Shown here: one piece after another, positions 37,174-51,211 of the stretch | Layout of the letters: every line of letters starts with the position of its first letter | Numbering within the stretch: the first letter of the stretch is position 1 | Translations under genes and position numbers: made by a program | Origin: Circinella umbellata | Taxonomy: Eukaryota; Mucoromycota; Mucoromycetes; Mucorales; Lichtheimiaceae | Reading direction: 5' to 3' | Assembly: GCA_025093555.1 (NCBI GenBank) | Contig: JAIWNF010000021.1 | Coordinates: 248,001 to 312,000, forward strand | DNA length: 64,000 nt | The notes under the pieces: generated by a model | What the model saw: the letters and a program-made list of their open reading frames with translations, nothing else | Database searches by the model: none | Told to the model about the DNA's origin: nothing

Positions 37174-38964
37174 GGTAATAATAAATAATAATAAAGTAAA
37201 ATAAGAATGTAAAACTGTTATAAGTAAAGTAGTTGAGAATCTTTATTTTTGAAATAAAATCACCACTCTTTTATATCTTTGCTTAATTTATTTTATCCCT
37301 TTACGTATTCAAGTAAATTTAATTTGGGTATTGGATATGTAAATAATAATCAAATATAGACCAATATCATGATCTTAACTGGATCGGATATAAAAATTAC
37401 CACCTTGTCCAACAACTTGCCGAAAACTAAACAACTTTAAGACGCGATGTACACGATTCGATAATGCTACATGCGCTTGTTGATGAGAGTACGTAATTCC
37501 CAAGTACCCTATCTGACCTACCAATTGGAGCTCAAAGCTACGAGAAAATGGATATAAAATTCTCACTTTATTTCTCCCTATTCAGGCAGCGAGAATTAGC
37601 AAAAATAAAAGCAAAGCGCAGTGCAAAACGTCGAGTATACAATGCTTTTTTATAACTTGGACTCACCAATAACTGAGAAATGTGTTCAGCCGACAAAGCT
37701 CGATAACCAAGAACAAATAAAGCAAGTGTGGATATTTAAATAAAGAAGTATCCAGATAAAGATAAAAAAAAATAGCGAAAGACTAATGTTTTATATATTT
37801 TACTTCAGATTTATAAAACTTGCTTATATCATAATTCGAGATTATGTGTTAGATCACACTCTATCAAGTAGTTTTTCTGTTAGTACTATGACCAATAAGT
37901 GTATTAATGTACGTAAATAAATTAATCTTATTTCTCATATGTTGTATATATGCAGTATGACTATGCTTGTATGATTTTCATTTGTTCAACCATTATCATT
38001 GTCATATTTATTTTTACGTAGTTGTGTGGCATTATTTGTATATGTGTATTTTTTTATGACCTAATTTTTCATGATGAGTAAAATAAGAAACTAGCCTAAA
38101 TATAAAACTACATATAATATTGTTGCAGCAATAGAGGAAGTATTGATGAAGTATATATGTAAATTGGTTTCATGACTCAATGAGGCAAAATATAAAATGA
38201 TAAGGCGTCTAAAATACTATAGGTATTTTTTTTCAAAAAGGTTTGCTGCACAGTGTCATTGGTAGCTTCATTTTTTCTTACTTATCTCTAAACAATCTAA
38301 CTAAAATAAAGTTTATTGTATCTTAATCTTATTATTATGCAGCATTCATGTAATCGTACTTTTATTTTCGTACAATGACTAAAAAGAAATTTAATACGTA
38401 AGGTTAATTTTTACTACTACGTACAGAAGGTGTAGCTGATATTTTCATAAGGTGTAGTGCATGTTTCGAAGAAAATGTGCTAACAGACAAGACACGAATA
38501 ATTCAGGTACATAGTAATGATAATAAGGTATTATTTATGTGTATTCGCTCAAGCAATTGGCTTTAGAATACAGCTAAAATAAACGATTTATTCCCAATAA
38601 AGTGTATTATACTTGGTAATAGAAATGAGGTACAGACGGCGAAAGCTATCTGAAAATTGTCACGGGGTTACTTATATTTAAGGAATAGATAAAAAAAGGC
38701 AAATTAGCGATATAACCTGTACGTATTAGGGTGTATCAAAACATATGCATAATCTCACTGTAGTGTAATAAGGAGGAATTCCATAGCTTGCATGATACTG
38801 CATTATATCTTGAACATATTTTTTTTAGCTACGTATGTGTCTCGTGCTGATATAAATATATCTGTCCGAAAATAAAATGAAGTACCCTTTTTTTCCCTTT
38901 TTTTAAATTCAACGATATTCATACTACTTACACTTTGATACATAAGATCTGAAAGAAAACAAAA
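37174..38964. other. spacer between transposase and permease
   Basis: No supported gene. AT-rich with several TACGTA palindromes. The last few hundred bases should hold the permease promoter. Confidence 0.35.
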
Positions 38965-41518
38965 ATGAACGATACTCACGAAAAAGAAGCAGTTCAAGTA
39001 GTGTATAAATGTTTAGCAACTTAACTCGATTAGCATGAAGAAAAGCCAAATACTGCTTTTACATATATACACTTCTAACTTAACACTATACTATTTTACG
39101 TATTACGTACATTATAACTTATACAGTATACTGTAGAAGAGTTACCTATCACAGATATAATTATAGACGATGATGCAAAAAAACTTCAAGATCTAGGCTA
39201 TAAACAAGAATTCAAACGAGAAGTTAGTTTATTCGTCCAGTCTGGTTTTTCTTTTGCTACAATGGCTGTTTTACCCAACAGGTAAATTATTAAAAAGCAT
39301 TTTGTGAAAACAGGCCCAAGAGAGAAAGCAGAAAAAAGGGGGTGACCAAAAGGTTGCTTTTACAACTTTAATTGTTTTTTATCAGTATGGCGTAAATAAC
39401 TCACGGGGTTAATAAAACTGAAATGTAGTTTAGTGGGCTTATCACAAACAATGCGAGCTGATGGGCCAATGTCCCAGTTTTGGGGATATGTAAGTAGCTT
39501 TTTACATCAGTATTTTCAGATATTATGCATACAAAAAAAAGGCTAATGGTATGATCTACATAATTATTATATATATTGCCATAGATTGTTCTTGCCCCTT
39601 TTGTGATGTGCATTGCTTTAGGCATGGCCGAAACATTTTCGTGTACGTATATAATAATATCTAACATAAACAGATCAAAAAACAAGTAATATGCTATAAA
39701 CAATTAATTCTAAACAATGTAGAATAGCGTATCCTGTAAATGGTGGTGTTTACTCTTGGTGTTATTTATTGAGTAGCAAAGAATGGGGACCATGTTAGTA
39801 GAAATCCGTTTTTATGTATCAACAAAACGGAACTTGTATATTCTTCCTTGTTCGGAAATATTCTTTGTTTATTTACTTATCATTTTTATAGTTATGGCAT
39901 GGAATTGTGGTTATGTTTTCCTAGCGGGTGTATTAGCTACTGTGATGACCGCAGCTTATACAATGGCAGAATATGTCGTCGCAATAGCCAACGTGTTAAT
40001 TACAGATCCGGAGCGACAGATCACAAGCCATAGTATCACTATCGCAATCTATATTGGAATTCTTCTTCTATCAGTTTTATACTGTTATCAAGGTATCCGA
40101 TTTAGCGGGTACCTTAATGTATTTACAGGTAAATGAAGGGAAAAAAAAGGGATTACTGGTTTTGTTCTTTTATACTTATTGAGGTGCTGGATAATTCAAA
40201 CTATTATAAAATCGTTAGCTAATAACTATACAATATAAATAGTAATTTGGGTGCTTGTTGGTACAATTGTAGTGATTGTTGTACTTCTTGTAATGTCACC
40301 ATCCTATGCTTCAGCAGAATGGGTATTCACATCATGGCAAGATCTTACTGGATATAACAGCCCAGGATTAGCATTTTTATTAGGTCTCTTACAATGCGGA
40401 TGGGTTTTGGTAATTTGACATATGAATTTTATTTATTTTTCTCTGGATAATGATAACACCAATTTTGACTTACCCTCTAACTTGGAAAACTATTCTGATT
40501 TATAGATTGGATACGAAAATGGGTAGGTTACGATATCTTGACAGAATTACCAGCGTATTCTCTTTATTATTATATATTCTCACTCCAACTAAATAAACGA
40601 TCTAGTGCTCAAATTGCAGAAGGAACAAAAAATGCAGACAAAACTGGTCCTACTGGTATCCTGATTGGCGTTGTTGGTGCCATTATACAAGGACTTATTT
40701 TGAGTGCAGTCGTTCTCTTTTGTATTCAAGACATGGACGCATTACTAGAATCTAGTTTCCCTGTTGCCACATTATTTGTTCAAGCAACTAATGGACCTGT
40801 AGCGGCCTTTCTCATGGTTATTCTAGCTGTCAGTCAATTTGTTGCAGTTACTAATAACGTAGTTGCCGCTTCTCAAATGCTTTGGGCAATGGCACGCGAT
40901 CATGCAGTACCTCACCATAAATTCTGGTATAAACTACATGGAAAAAACGAAATTCCCCTGCGTATACTTCTCTTGGAAGCTACAATTTGTGTCATCGCTA
41001 TTATGCCGGTAATGAATAAGCTTTACTACGACTATTGCTATTCCTAACTTATAACGAATGCTAACTATATTTTTTCTTGTTATTATCAAAGTCTTTTGGT
41101 AGTCCAGATTATTGGTCCGCTATTATGAGTCTTGCTGTCATTTGTATCAATTTTGCTTATGGTAATTGTATATATGTATGTGCGTAGGTTTTTACTTATA
41201 AAAGTATACGTGTTAACATATTTCTTTCCCATTGATCTAGGACTTCCATTTGTATGTCGCTTGATTTGGAAACGGAATGATCCATTACCACGAGGCCCTT
41301 TTTCACTTGGAAAATATAGCATAGCTGTAAACTGTGTGGCTGTTGCATGGGTAATGTTCTTTGGGGTTGTACTATGTATTCCATCCACACATCCTGTGAC
41401 AGTTCAATCGATGAATTGGGCCAGTATTATGATTGTAGGAACCTTTACCTTTTCACTTGTTTTCTGGTTTGCTACAGGGCGAAGAAATTATAAAGGTCCT
41501 ATGCAAACAGCTGATTGA
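38965..41518 (+). CDS. amino-acid/GABA/choline-type permease (APC superfamily)
   Basis: Eleven exons: 38965-38997, 39127-39281, 39429-39489, 39585-39642, 39728-39793, 39892-40128, 40243-40409, 40506-40522 (17 nt), 40606-41008, 41092-41161, 41241-41518; 1545 nt, 514 aa. Typical fungal APC features appear in order: LGYKQEFKREVSLF before the first helix, ADGPMSQFWGY, ALGMAETFSSYPVNGGVYSW, EWGPFMAW, GYENGAQIAEGTKNADKTGP (IAEE-like helix-8 loop) and GPFSLGKYS. It has about 12 membrane helices and probably sits in the plasma membrane, importing GABA, amino acids or choline. Substrate cannot be read from sequence. The 17-nt exon carries GYENG, which the family needs. Confidence 0.9.
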
Positions 41519-42113
41519 GCAACAAGATAATAATACCCTTTTTCAATGAAATATTGTTTCATACACACATACCTCCTCCAACATATAACCACTACTATTA
41601 CAAACTACTACTTGTACCTATAATTTAATTATTTCCCTTATCTCATATTTCTAGGTCTCATTTTTTAAAATCATATAGAATAAGTACAATAGACAAACTA
41701 TAGGCAATTTCATTAGTCTATGTATATACAAACATCCCTTTTCACAGCATATTTTACATTATCTGTATATATTTCATTCACATATCGAACCTTAAGAGAC
41801 TGGAAAAACACTGTGAATACTAGCAGATAAACGAACGGCATCAGAAAATAAGACACAGCGCCTATTTTTATGTTTATATAATATCCCATTATATTTATTC
41901 AAATACGATGGCTTATACCACTCTAAATGATTATATTATTGTGAGTGTTCATAGTATCTACTAATAAATCGTGAACAAAGAAAAAAAACAAACAAACAGG
42001 AATAGATATAATTGTCTGTGTAAAGGTTTAAATAGTCTGTTGGTATTATGTTATGTACAAATGTATATATATGTATGTATAATAATATGATAATCATAAT
42101 CGATGTCATAAGA
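41519..42113. other. convergent 3' flanks of permease and phosphatase genes
   Basis: AT-rich untranslated or terminator region between tail-to-tail genes; no specific site is claimed. Confidence 0.4.
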
Positions 42114-43509
<1,396 letters not shown>

Positions 43510-43725
43510 ACGGAAAGTGTTGTTGTGTAAAAGTATATGTTATGTCAAAAATGGAAAAAAAAAGAAAGGTAAAACTGAAAGCAATACAAAAAACTGGCGG
43601 CATTTTAAAACTATTTGGGGTAACACCAAAAATAATATTCGTCGTAGATACTTCAATTCCAACACATAAACTTTCTTTTGTTTCCTTTTTGCCAAGCTCC
43701 TATTTATATAAACCCCGTAGTAGTA
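43510..43725. promoter_or_regulatory. 216-bp divergent promoter (Siw14-like / Bsd2-like)
   Basis: Lies between two start codons facing away from each other. A TATATAAA at about 43705-43712 is only 14 bp from the plus-strand ATG, too near to position a conventional start for that gene, so the site may be fortuitous. Confidence 0.5.
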
Positions 43726-45125
43726 ATGTCGAGTCGATATCAAAGAGTAAATTTTCAAATTTAATTTTTCGAACCTCTTTAACTATAAGAGATAAGCTAC
43801 TAATTGTTTAAATTAGGTTCCGACTGCCAACGACCCACTTGAGGCACATCTCGTAGACAATAGATCATCCGAAATATCGTTATTATCACAGCAGCAACCA
43901 CAGCAACATGAACAACAACACTTGTCACCTGGCTACACAGAACAACAATTACACCCTATTTCTCGACCGCCAACAGCTAATCGTCAGCGAGCTGATTTAG
44001 AAGATACATTTGGGGAAAGTTTAGACGACGAAAGCGACGAAGAAGATAATGATAGTAGTAATGGTGAATCTCGACGATTATTAAACGTATCTCCACAAGT
44101 ACCCGTTGGAAGCTATCCGTCGAGTAGTAGTGTAAATAACAGTTCGGCAAATAGTAGCTCAAGGCCAGCTATATTACCTGTAACGAATGACGGTGTATTT
44201 TCAAATATGTCAGCAAAACCTGATAGAGATGGAAATAAGCTAGACGAAACACCACCGGTAAAATATAATCTTATACTTTCTCTTTTTTTTTAAAACCTCC
44301 TTAAAACAATGAAAACAGAGATTATTTAACAGTTCATTTAACTCGAATGGTCCTTTGTTTTCGATTGTAAATAGGCATACGAAGAAGCAGTAGCTGATGC
44401 TACCCCGCCATATTGGCAAACAACCATCATTGCACCGCCTGGTATGGGCGATATAATTTTAGTTGAAAGCATGCCAGTCGGTAATTTGTTTAATTTCGCA
44501 TGGAACCTTCTAGGTAAATAAGGACATAATTCTTTTTTTTTAATTTTATGTGTGTGAATTCCCCATATCACCAATTAACTTTAAATTACTATTATATTAT
44601 TCTAGTATCTGCAAGTTTTCAATTTGTTGGTTTTATGTTAACTTATTTACTTCATACATCTCATGCTGCAAAGGTAAACTATATATTTTTTTTGTCAAAT
44701 ATTGGAAATACAAACACATGTGTATATAAGTATATACTAAGTTTTTATACGCTATATATTATTATAGCAAGGATCAAGGGCAGGTCTTGGAATCACGTTC
44801 GTCCAATATGGATTTTACATCCGGAGCCGTAAGTTTTTATTTTTTTTTATTTTCTAGTTTGATTTATAATAATTATATATACTTATTGCTGTTAATTATA
44901 CCTTTAAAAGGAGGGTCATTGGATGATTTCGAGTTAGCGAATGATGGTAGTGATAGTAATTCCAGCGATACAAGTGAACAAGATAGTACAAATGCTGATA
45001 TTATTGCATATATATTAATGTTACTGGGATGGTTTATTATCATTCGAGCGATTGGTGATTATATACGGGCAAAAAAGATGGAAAGTATCATTGCTCAGGA
45101 ACCATCGCCGGAAAATATCGTCTAA
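43726..45125 (+). CDS. bsd2: Bsd2/Ndfip-family ubiquitin-ligase adaptor
   Basis: Exons 43726-43746 (21 nt), 43817-44257, 44375-44513, 44606-44673, 44768-44828, 44911-45125; 945 nt, 314 aa. The 7-codon first exon gives MSSRYQR, followed by a Gln/Ser/Asp-rich cytosolic part and a PPYW motif (PPxY, a WW-domain ligand for Rsp5/Nedd4). Three membrane helices follow: LFNFAWNLLVSASFQFVGFM, then the SRAGLGITFVQYGFY block, then ILMLLGWFIIIRAIGDYIRA. These match Bsd2/Ndfip, Golgi/endosomal adaptors that bring Nedd4-type ligases to membrane cargo such as metal transporters. All junctions keep frame. Confidence 0.92.
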
Positions 45126-45595
45126 ATGAAAGACTAGTCATCTCCTTCTCCTTCTCCTACTCTTACTCTTACTTTGTTATTATACTCCTCCAGCTATTTC
45201 TTCTTAGTTCATATCCATAATACATCCTCTTTTCCTCTCTTTCTATAACAACATATTACGTTTTACACAATTTTCTTTGTCAACTCTATCCTCGTTATAT
45301 ATTTGTTGTATCCCTTAAATTCATCATCCTACCCAAATATTATATACATTTTCTTTCTTGTTGTCTTATCCTTTTCTTTTTGTTTTCTACTTGTTTTTAT
45401 TAATAATATATATTTTTTTGACTCTGAAAAAAACTACAATAATTGACCAATCGATTTTTTAATTTTCTGGGAGAGGGGAGGATGATTTAATTATATATAT
45501 AAAAAGAACGAAATGTGTGGAAATGAGGGGAATATTACAATGTTACAAAAACACATATTATATATACACATATATATTAGATAAAAGAAAAACTA
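45126..45595. other. convergent 3' flanks
   Basis: CT-rich then AT-rich sequence between the Bsd2-like gene and the 67-aa gene; no specific site. Confidence 0.4.
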
Positions 45596-45882
45596 CTACT
45601 TTCGAATGTTTTTCGCTTCTTTTTCAAGGTTTTCTTTGAAGGATTTTACAAATGAATTGCCAACTTGTGACCCTAAATTTTAAAAAGTAAATGGTTAAAA
45701 TCCCCACAAATAATCTATTTGTTATTAATAGAAATAATAACAGTGTTTTTCTTACCCTTGTTAGTGGCATTAGAAACATGCTTATGAGTAGTTGCTGCCA
45801 TACGATGGAATGTTGGACTTGAAAGAAGTTTTTCAGTAATAAAAGTCGATACCCAGTAATTGACAATTCGTTGGAAGACCAT
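45596..45882 (-). CDS. small conserved-looking protein, 67 aa
   Basis: Exons 45882-45756 and 45672-45596; 204 nt, 67 aa. The intron (83 nt) has GTAAGA and TTTAG sites and phase is kept. The N-terminus (MVFQRIVNYWVSTFITEKLL) is amphipathic with basic and hydroxyl residues, then a helical stretch with His and Thr, then a basic C-terminus (NLEKEAKNIRK). This could be a small mitochondrial or membrane-associated protein, but I do not recognise a family. It starts 203 bp from the divergent Rli1 gene, which supports it being a real, expressed gene. Confidence 0.65.
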
Positions 45883-46085
45883 TTTTTTTTATTGTTTATG
45901 AGAAAAGGAAAGAAAGATTAAAACTTCGTTGAAAGTTCCATATTGAGGTTTTTCGTTGTGTTACATTCATTGTAATTTTACAATTTCAAGTCACATTTTT
46001 TTTTTGATTTTTTTTTTCTTGAACCCAATAATTCTCTTTATCCTACTTTCACGCCAACCCCCCCATTCTTGAATCGCCATTAACG
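45883..46085. promoter_or_regulatory. 203-bp divergent promoter (67-aa gene / Rli1)
   Basis: Shared upstream region, with T-runs and a short C-run (about 46057-46063) just before the Rli1 start. Confidence 0.5.
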
Positions 46086-48428
46086 ATGAGTGAAAAGTTG
46101 ACCCGTATTGCCATTATCAATGCCGACAAGTGCAAACCTAAGAAATGTCGACAAGAATGGTAATCCATGTTTTTCTTGGATATAGCTTGATGAATTCTCA
46201 TAGTTACACGATCTAATCTTTTGTTATTTTTGTTTTTGTTTGTTATATGTGATATGCTTTGTTTCGCAGTAAGAAGTCGTGTCCTGTGAACCGTATGGGT
46301 ACGTATCATATTAAATAAAGAAAAATTTACAGGCAATTCTATATACATAATAGACGACATTTGTTATGCAAAAGTTCTCTTGTAAAAAAAAAGAAAAAAA
46401 AAACTAACTGAAACTATGAATTGCGTAATGTAGGTAAGTTCTGTATTGAAGTTGAACCTACTTCAAAGATTGCTTTCATTTCTGAAACTCTTTGTATCGG
46501 TTGTGGTATCTGTCCCAAGAAATGTCCATTTGAAGCTATTTCGGTATGTTTGATAATTTATCCTATAATAAAAGTATATGGGTTAAGCGAATGTTTTATC
46601 TTTAACAATACATACACGCTCACATAAAATTGTTTCAGATTATCAATTTGCCAACCAATCTCGAATCTGAGGTTACTCATCGTTACTCGGCAAACTCTTT
46701 CAAGTTGCATCGTTTGCCTGTTCCTCGTCCAGGTCAAGTTCTTGGTTTGGTTGGTACTAACGGTATTGGTAAATCCAGTGCACTTAAGATTCTTTCGGGT
46801 AAGATGAAGCCCAACTTGGGTCGATTCGATAATCCACCTGATTGGCAAGATATTCTTAAATACTTCCGTGGTTCTGAACTTCAAAATTACTTCACCAAGA
46901 TTTTGGAAGATAACTTAAAGGCTATTATCAAGCCTCAGTATGTCGATCATATTCCTAAGGTCGTCAGTGGTCAAGTTGGTCAATTGCTTGAAGATAAGCT
47001 TGAACGTGATAATTTCGATGAAATGCTTGAAGAACTTGGTAAGCTTTTTTTTAAAATAATAATAATAGTGATTTAAAACATTAGAGAGCGAAAAAAGGAG
47101 AGGAGGGAGGTGGAGAGACCTGAAAGTGGTAATATTTAATTTAATAAATTTGTTATTGTATGCAGAACTTCGAGGTGTCTTGAATCGTGAAGTTGGTCAA
47201 CTTTCTGGTGGTGAATTGCAACGTTTCGCTATTGCTGTCGTTGCTGTTCAAAAGGCTAATGTATACATGTTTGATGAACCTTCATCTTATTTGGATGTCA
47301 AGCAACGTTTGAATGCTGCTCGTGTTATTCGTTCGTTGGTTTCTGCTGAGACGTAAGTATAATACTTTATATATATATATATTCTGAATTATGGAGCAAT
47401 GATAATAACTCTGTTTCTCGAAATTTAGCTATATCATTTGTGTCGAGCACGATTTGTCCGTATTGGATTATCTTTCCGATTACGTCTGTATTTTGTATGG
47501 TATTCCATCTGTTTATGGTGTTGTTACTTTGCCTGCCTCTGTTCGTGATGGTATCAATATCTTCTTGGATGGTACTATTAGAACTGAAAACTTGCGTTTC
47601 CGTGACGAATCTTTGACTTTCAAGATTGCTGAACAAACAGATGATGTATTGATCGAAAAGAACCGAAACTATCAATATCCTGATATGACAAAGACACTTG
47701 GTGACTTTCAACTTGATGTCAAGTCTGGTGATTTCACAGATTCTGAAATTGTTGTCATGTTGGGTCAAAATGGTACAGGTAAAACAACCTTCATTCGATT
47801 ACTTGCCGGTCTCTTGAAGCCCGATGGAGGTAAGGGTGTTCCTGAATTGAATGTATCGTACAAGCCCCAAAAGATCTCTCCTAAGTTTAAGGGTACTGTT
47901 CGTATGTTGTTCCTCAAGAAGATCAAGGCCGCTTTCTTGAACCCTCAATTCCAAACTGATGTTGTCAAGCCTCTTAGCATTGATGGCATTATCGATCAAG
48001 AAGTCACCCATTTGTCTGGTGGTGAATTGCAACGTGTTGCTATTATTCTTGCTCTTGGTCAACCCGCTGATATTTATCTTATTGATGAACCTTCCGCTTA
48101 TCTCGATTCCGAACAGCGTATCATTGCTGCTAAGGTTATCAAGCGTTTCATTGTTCACTTCAAGCGTACTGCATTTATTGTAGAGCACGATTTCATTATG
48201 GCTACTTATTTAGCTGATCGTGTCGTCGTATATGATGGTACACCTTCCGTTCATGCTGTTGCCAACGCACCTCAAACTTTGTTGTCTGGTATGAACAAAT
48301 TCTTGGCATCCCTTGAAATTACTTTCCGTCGTGATCCTACCAACTTCCGACCAAGAATCAACAAGATGGACTCCCAAATGGATCAAGAACAAAAGGCCTC
48401 TGGCAATTATTTCTTCCTTGAACAGTAG
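46086..48428 (+). CDS. rli1: Rli1/ABCE1 ribosome-recycling ATPase
   Basis: Exons 46086-46159, 46270-46298 (29 nt), 46434-46543, 46639-47038, 47166-47352, 47429-48428; 1800 nt, 599 aa. The N-terminus carries two 4Fe-4S clusters ([29 protein letters not shown]). Two ABC domains follow: Walker [10 protein letters not shown] near residue 110 and GQNGTGKTT near 379, signatures LSGGELQR twice, Walker [11 protein letters not shown] and [10 protein letters not shown]. This soluble twin-ATPase splits ribosomes after termination with eRF1/Dom34 and works in initiation and 40S maturation. Length and motifs are textbook. Codon choice is visibly more uniform (AAG, GGT, GTT) than in neighbours, as expected for a highly expressed gene. 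Confidence 0.98.
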
Positions 48429-48886
48429 ATTCTTTTTTTTTTATTTTTTATTATTTTATAAAATTATATTTCATTTCTTTCTCTCTATCCCTAACTTAGT
48501 ACTTCTCACTTGCCACATCCGCACCACACACACAACAACATACTTTATTCTTTTTCTATCAACAATTTGACGCCCCTCCCCACCTTTTCCATATTGCATA
48601 ATACACACAAGTATATAGTCGTTGCTTTTTTTGTTTTATTTTTTTATATCGTCATCACAAAAGAAACAAAAAATAACAAAAAAGCTTTTTTTATACAAGG
48701 GAAAAATTATAGCTGCATTCCTTGTTTTTTTGGTTTTTTTTTTCGGGCAGCAGAAACCATCATCCGTCCTTTCTTATTTATTTAACATTAGTACTTTGTT
48801 GTGCAAGAGAATAGGGATAATAAAAAGTATACAGTTTATTATTTGTTAATATAGGTTACATGACCGGTTGTATTTTTTTAATGTTG
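48429..48886. other. convergent 3' flanks of Rli1 and MFS genes
   Basis: T-rich sequence, no gene; likely polyadenylation regions of both genes. Confidence 0.4.
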
Positions 48887-51211
48887 CTACAACTGTTCTT
48901 GGCGTGCTTCTAGGCGTTTCATGGGTCCATTATATATCAGACTTAATACTACACTAATGCTAGCCATGGATGCTTGAAAAACTAATCCACGAAACATATT
49001 ATCAGGAGGACTACCAGTAGGATCTCGGAATTTGTCTAATACCAGTACAAGAATAAATCCAACAATTTGTGCAGCTTGCCATAGAATCGATGTAGAGATG
49101 GATTCAGGAATCGGATGTGACACTAAATTATATCATGGTGCATAAATATCTTGAGAGCATCATAACAAAGAAATTGACTAAAATTTTACCTTCCACTCCG
49201 AGCTCAACTACGACCGGAACCATGAATGACAAGAAGAAGTTGTTTAATGCGTTCACATAAATAATAGCAGCAAACGAATCACGTTTAACTATTATAATAT
49301 ATTAAAAAGAGCCAGACAATGGTCAGTTTTTTTTTTTTTTTTTTGACTTTTATTATGTATTAGACAGGCCAATAAACCAAAATAAAAAATAAACTCAACT
49401 GATAAAAATAAGTGCGATATAAGTGCTACACATGAATGGTGCCATTAACTTGAGAAATAGTTTATGTCGTTTGGTAATATCAAGCATTGGACCCGCAGTA
49501 ACTAAAAAAAACGTATATTTTTTTCCGCAGATAATGTGCAGAAAGTGTTACTAGTATTAATAATATGAAAATATTATGTACTTTCTTTCTATGCGACTTA
49601 CGTGCTCCAATAGCACCAGCTGCCATAGCAATAGCAACTATGAGACCAGATTCACCATCTGTATATCCATAAGGAGCTAATGCTTGATTCAAAAGTGCGC
49701 CCCAAGCAATACTAAGACCGATATTGATACCATGGATACCTTCAATTTTTTACATGCATATGAAAAATGTTAGGATATATAGTTCTATGAATGATTTGCA
49801 ATTTTCTTTTCTTAAGATATTATATATTATCTCTATTATTAATTACCACAAAGTATCCAAAAATGATAGTTTTTCATCAATGCGATTGTACATTTCAAAA
49901 AAGATACATTTGGTCTTTGAATTGTAGCGGTATGGCTTCCTCCTGGTGGTTTAGCAGGTAAAAAGAATTGAGGTACAACGGCAGCTGAACAAATAGCTGC
50001 TACCATAATAATCTAATACGTATTAATACATATATATAAGGAACAAGTTGTTTTAGATTAGAAATTAAATATAATCATTATTAACTAAAAACATTGCAAC
50101 AGCCACTTACTGTCGTTTCGATCTTATCTTCACCAGTAGCCACAGCCGGCATTAAAAACATTGCAATGATACCACCATAATTAGATGCTATATATTATTC
50201 ATGATGTATTTCAATAATAATATGTTAAGCTTATCAAAATATAAAGTGTAAAGCGCGGGGTACATAAATTGACGTTACAGTATTTCAGAATATAATAGAA
50301 ACAATGGTTTACCAACAAACATTCCTGCTGTGGCCCTTCGGTTCTCTGGAAACCAGACTGCTGCGAACTGTAAATGTACAGTGAGTGATTTTTTTTAGCA
50401 AAGAGTATTTATTATAAATATTTCTTTTGGTCTATGCATTATTTACCTTTGTCATAATGTTAAGCGTTAAAGGATTTCCTATAGAAGCAATTACCTGCCC
50501 AATCATCATGACCGGAAATGAAGGTGGATGAATAAGAACGGCAACAAAACGTACCCAACATCCTACAGCAGTAATAACACCAGCAATAATAAGCTATATA
50601 TGTATACATAAATATTTGTTTTTCTTTTGTTTAGATGAAAGAACAATAGATAAAGTTATTATAGTAGAATGTGTGTACCAGCTATGATGAATAATAATAA
50701 TCATACTGAGATTATATTCGAGCTGGTACACACAATGTTTTTTTAGACTTGCCGATATTTTTGTCCCGAGCCGCTCAAACATCCAGCCAGTAATAAAACT
50801 TAATATAATATAAACAATGGCTTGAATATTGAACAACCAATTTACGCCTGTCAAATTGACATTCAAGTAATTAGCTACAAGATTAGGAATAGGACTGAAC
50901 GTATTTTGAAATATCGAAACCGAAGATCGTAAAACAACTAGAAAAAATAATGCAATCCAGGCTAAAGGATGTGTACGTTGGTGTTGTGGGGAAAAAGATG
51001 CTGAATGGTCATTGTGAATAGTTTCTTGCTTTTCAGCGTTGGACCAAGCACTGTCATCCATCATAGCATTGTTATGATTATGTGGAAGATTTTTTTCATC
51101 ATCATCATCAATTGTTTGTGTTGAGGAAGAGACTATCATCGTAGCACGACCATCAGCTGTCGTAACAGTTGAAGTGGAGGAGGAACGCCGTTGATCTAAT
51201 GATGGGTTCAT
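48887..51211 (-). CDS. MFS carrier, SLC49-like, with a frame break in exon 2
   Basis: Exons 51211-50753, 50593-50448, 50367-50313, 50187-50111, 50012-49847, 49739-49602, 49501-49400, 49288-49190, 49122-48887. The total is 1478 nt, one short of an open 492-aa frame: exon 2 reads NPLTL then an in-frame TGA, where the family continues into the next exon's FAAVWFPENRR. Using an earlier GTAATT donor after 50495 instead keeps frame (476 aa) but trims a helix. Intron 1 uses a GC donor (GCAAGT). The protein has a disordered Ser/Asp-rich N-terminus and about 12 helices. RTHPLAWIALFF, then FSPIPN and the GTK loop after helix 2, resemble the SLC49 group, whose members move haem, choline or pyridoxine. 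Substrate here is unknown. Confidence 0.78.
50670..50734. repeat. 14-bp perfect inverted repeat inside MFS intron 1
   Basis: Arms 50670-50683 (TGTGTGTACCAGCT) and 50721-50734 are exact reverse complements with a 37-nt loop. The right arm begins 17 nt into the intron from its non-canonical GC donor. Confidence 0.85.

Noticed and set aside
39386..39391. A 6-nt microexon (TATGGC) in the permease between exons 2 and 3
   Set aside because: It is flanked by AG and GT and keeps frame, but direct joining of 39281 to 39429 already gives the usual family spacing, so the extra two residues are not needed.
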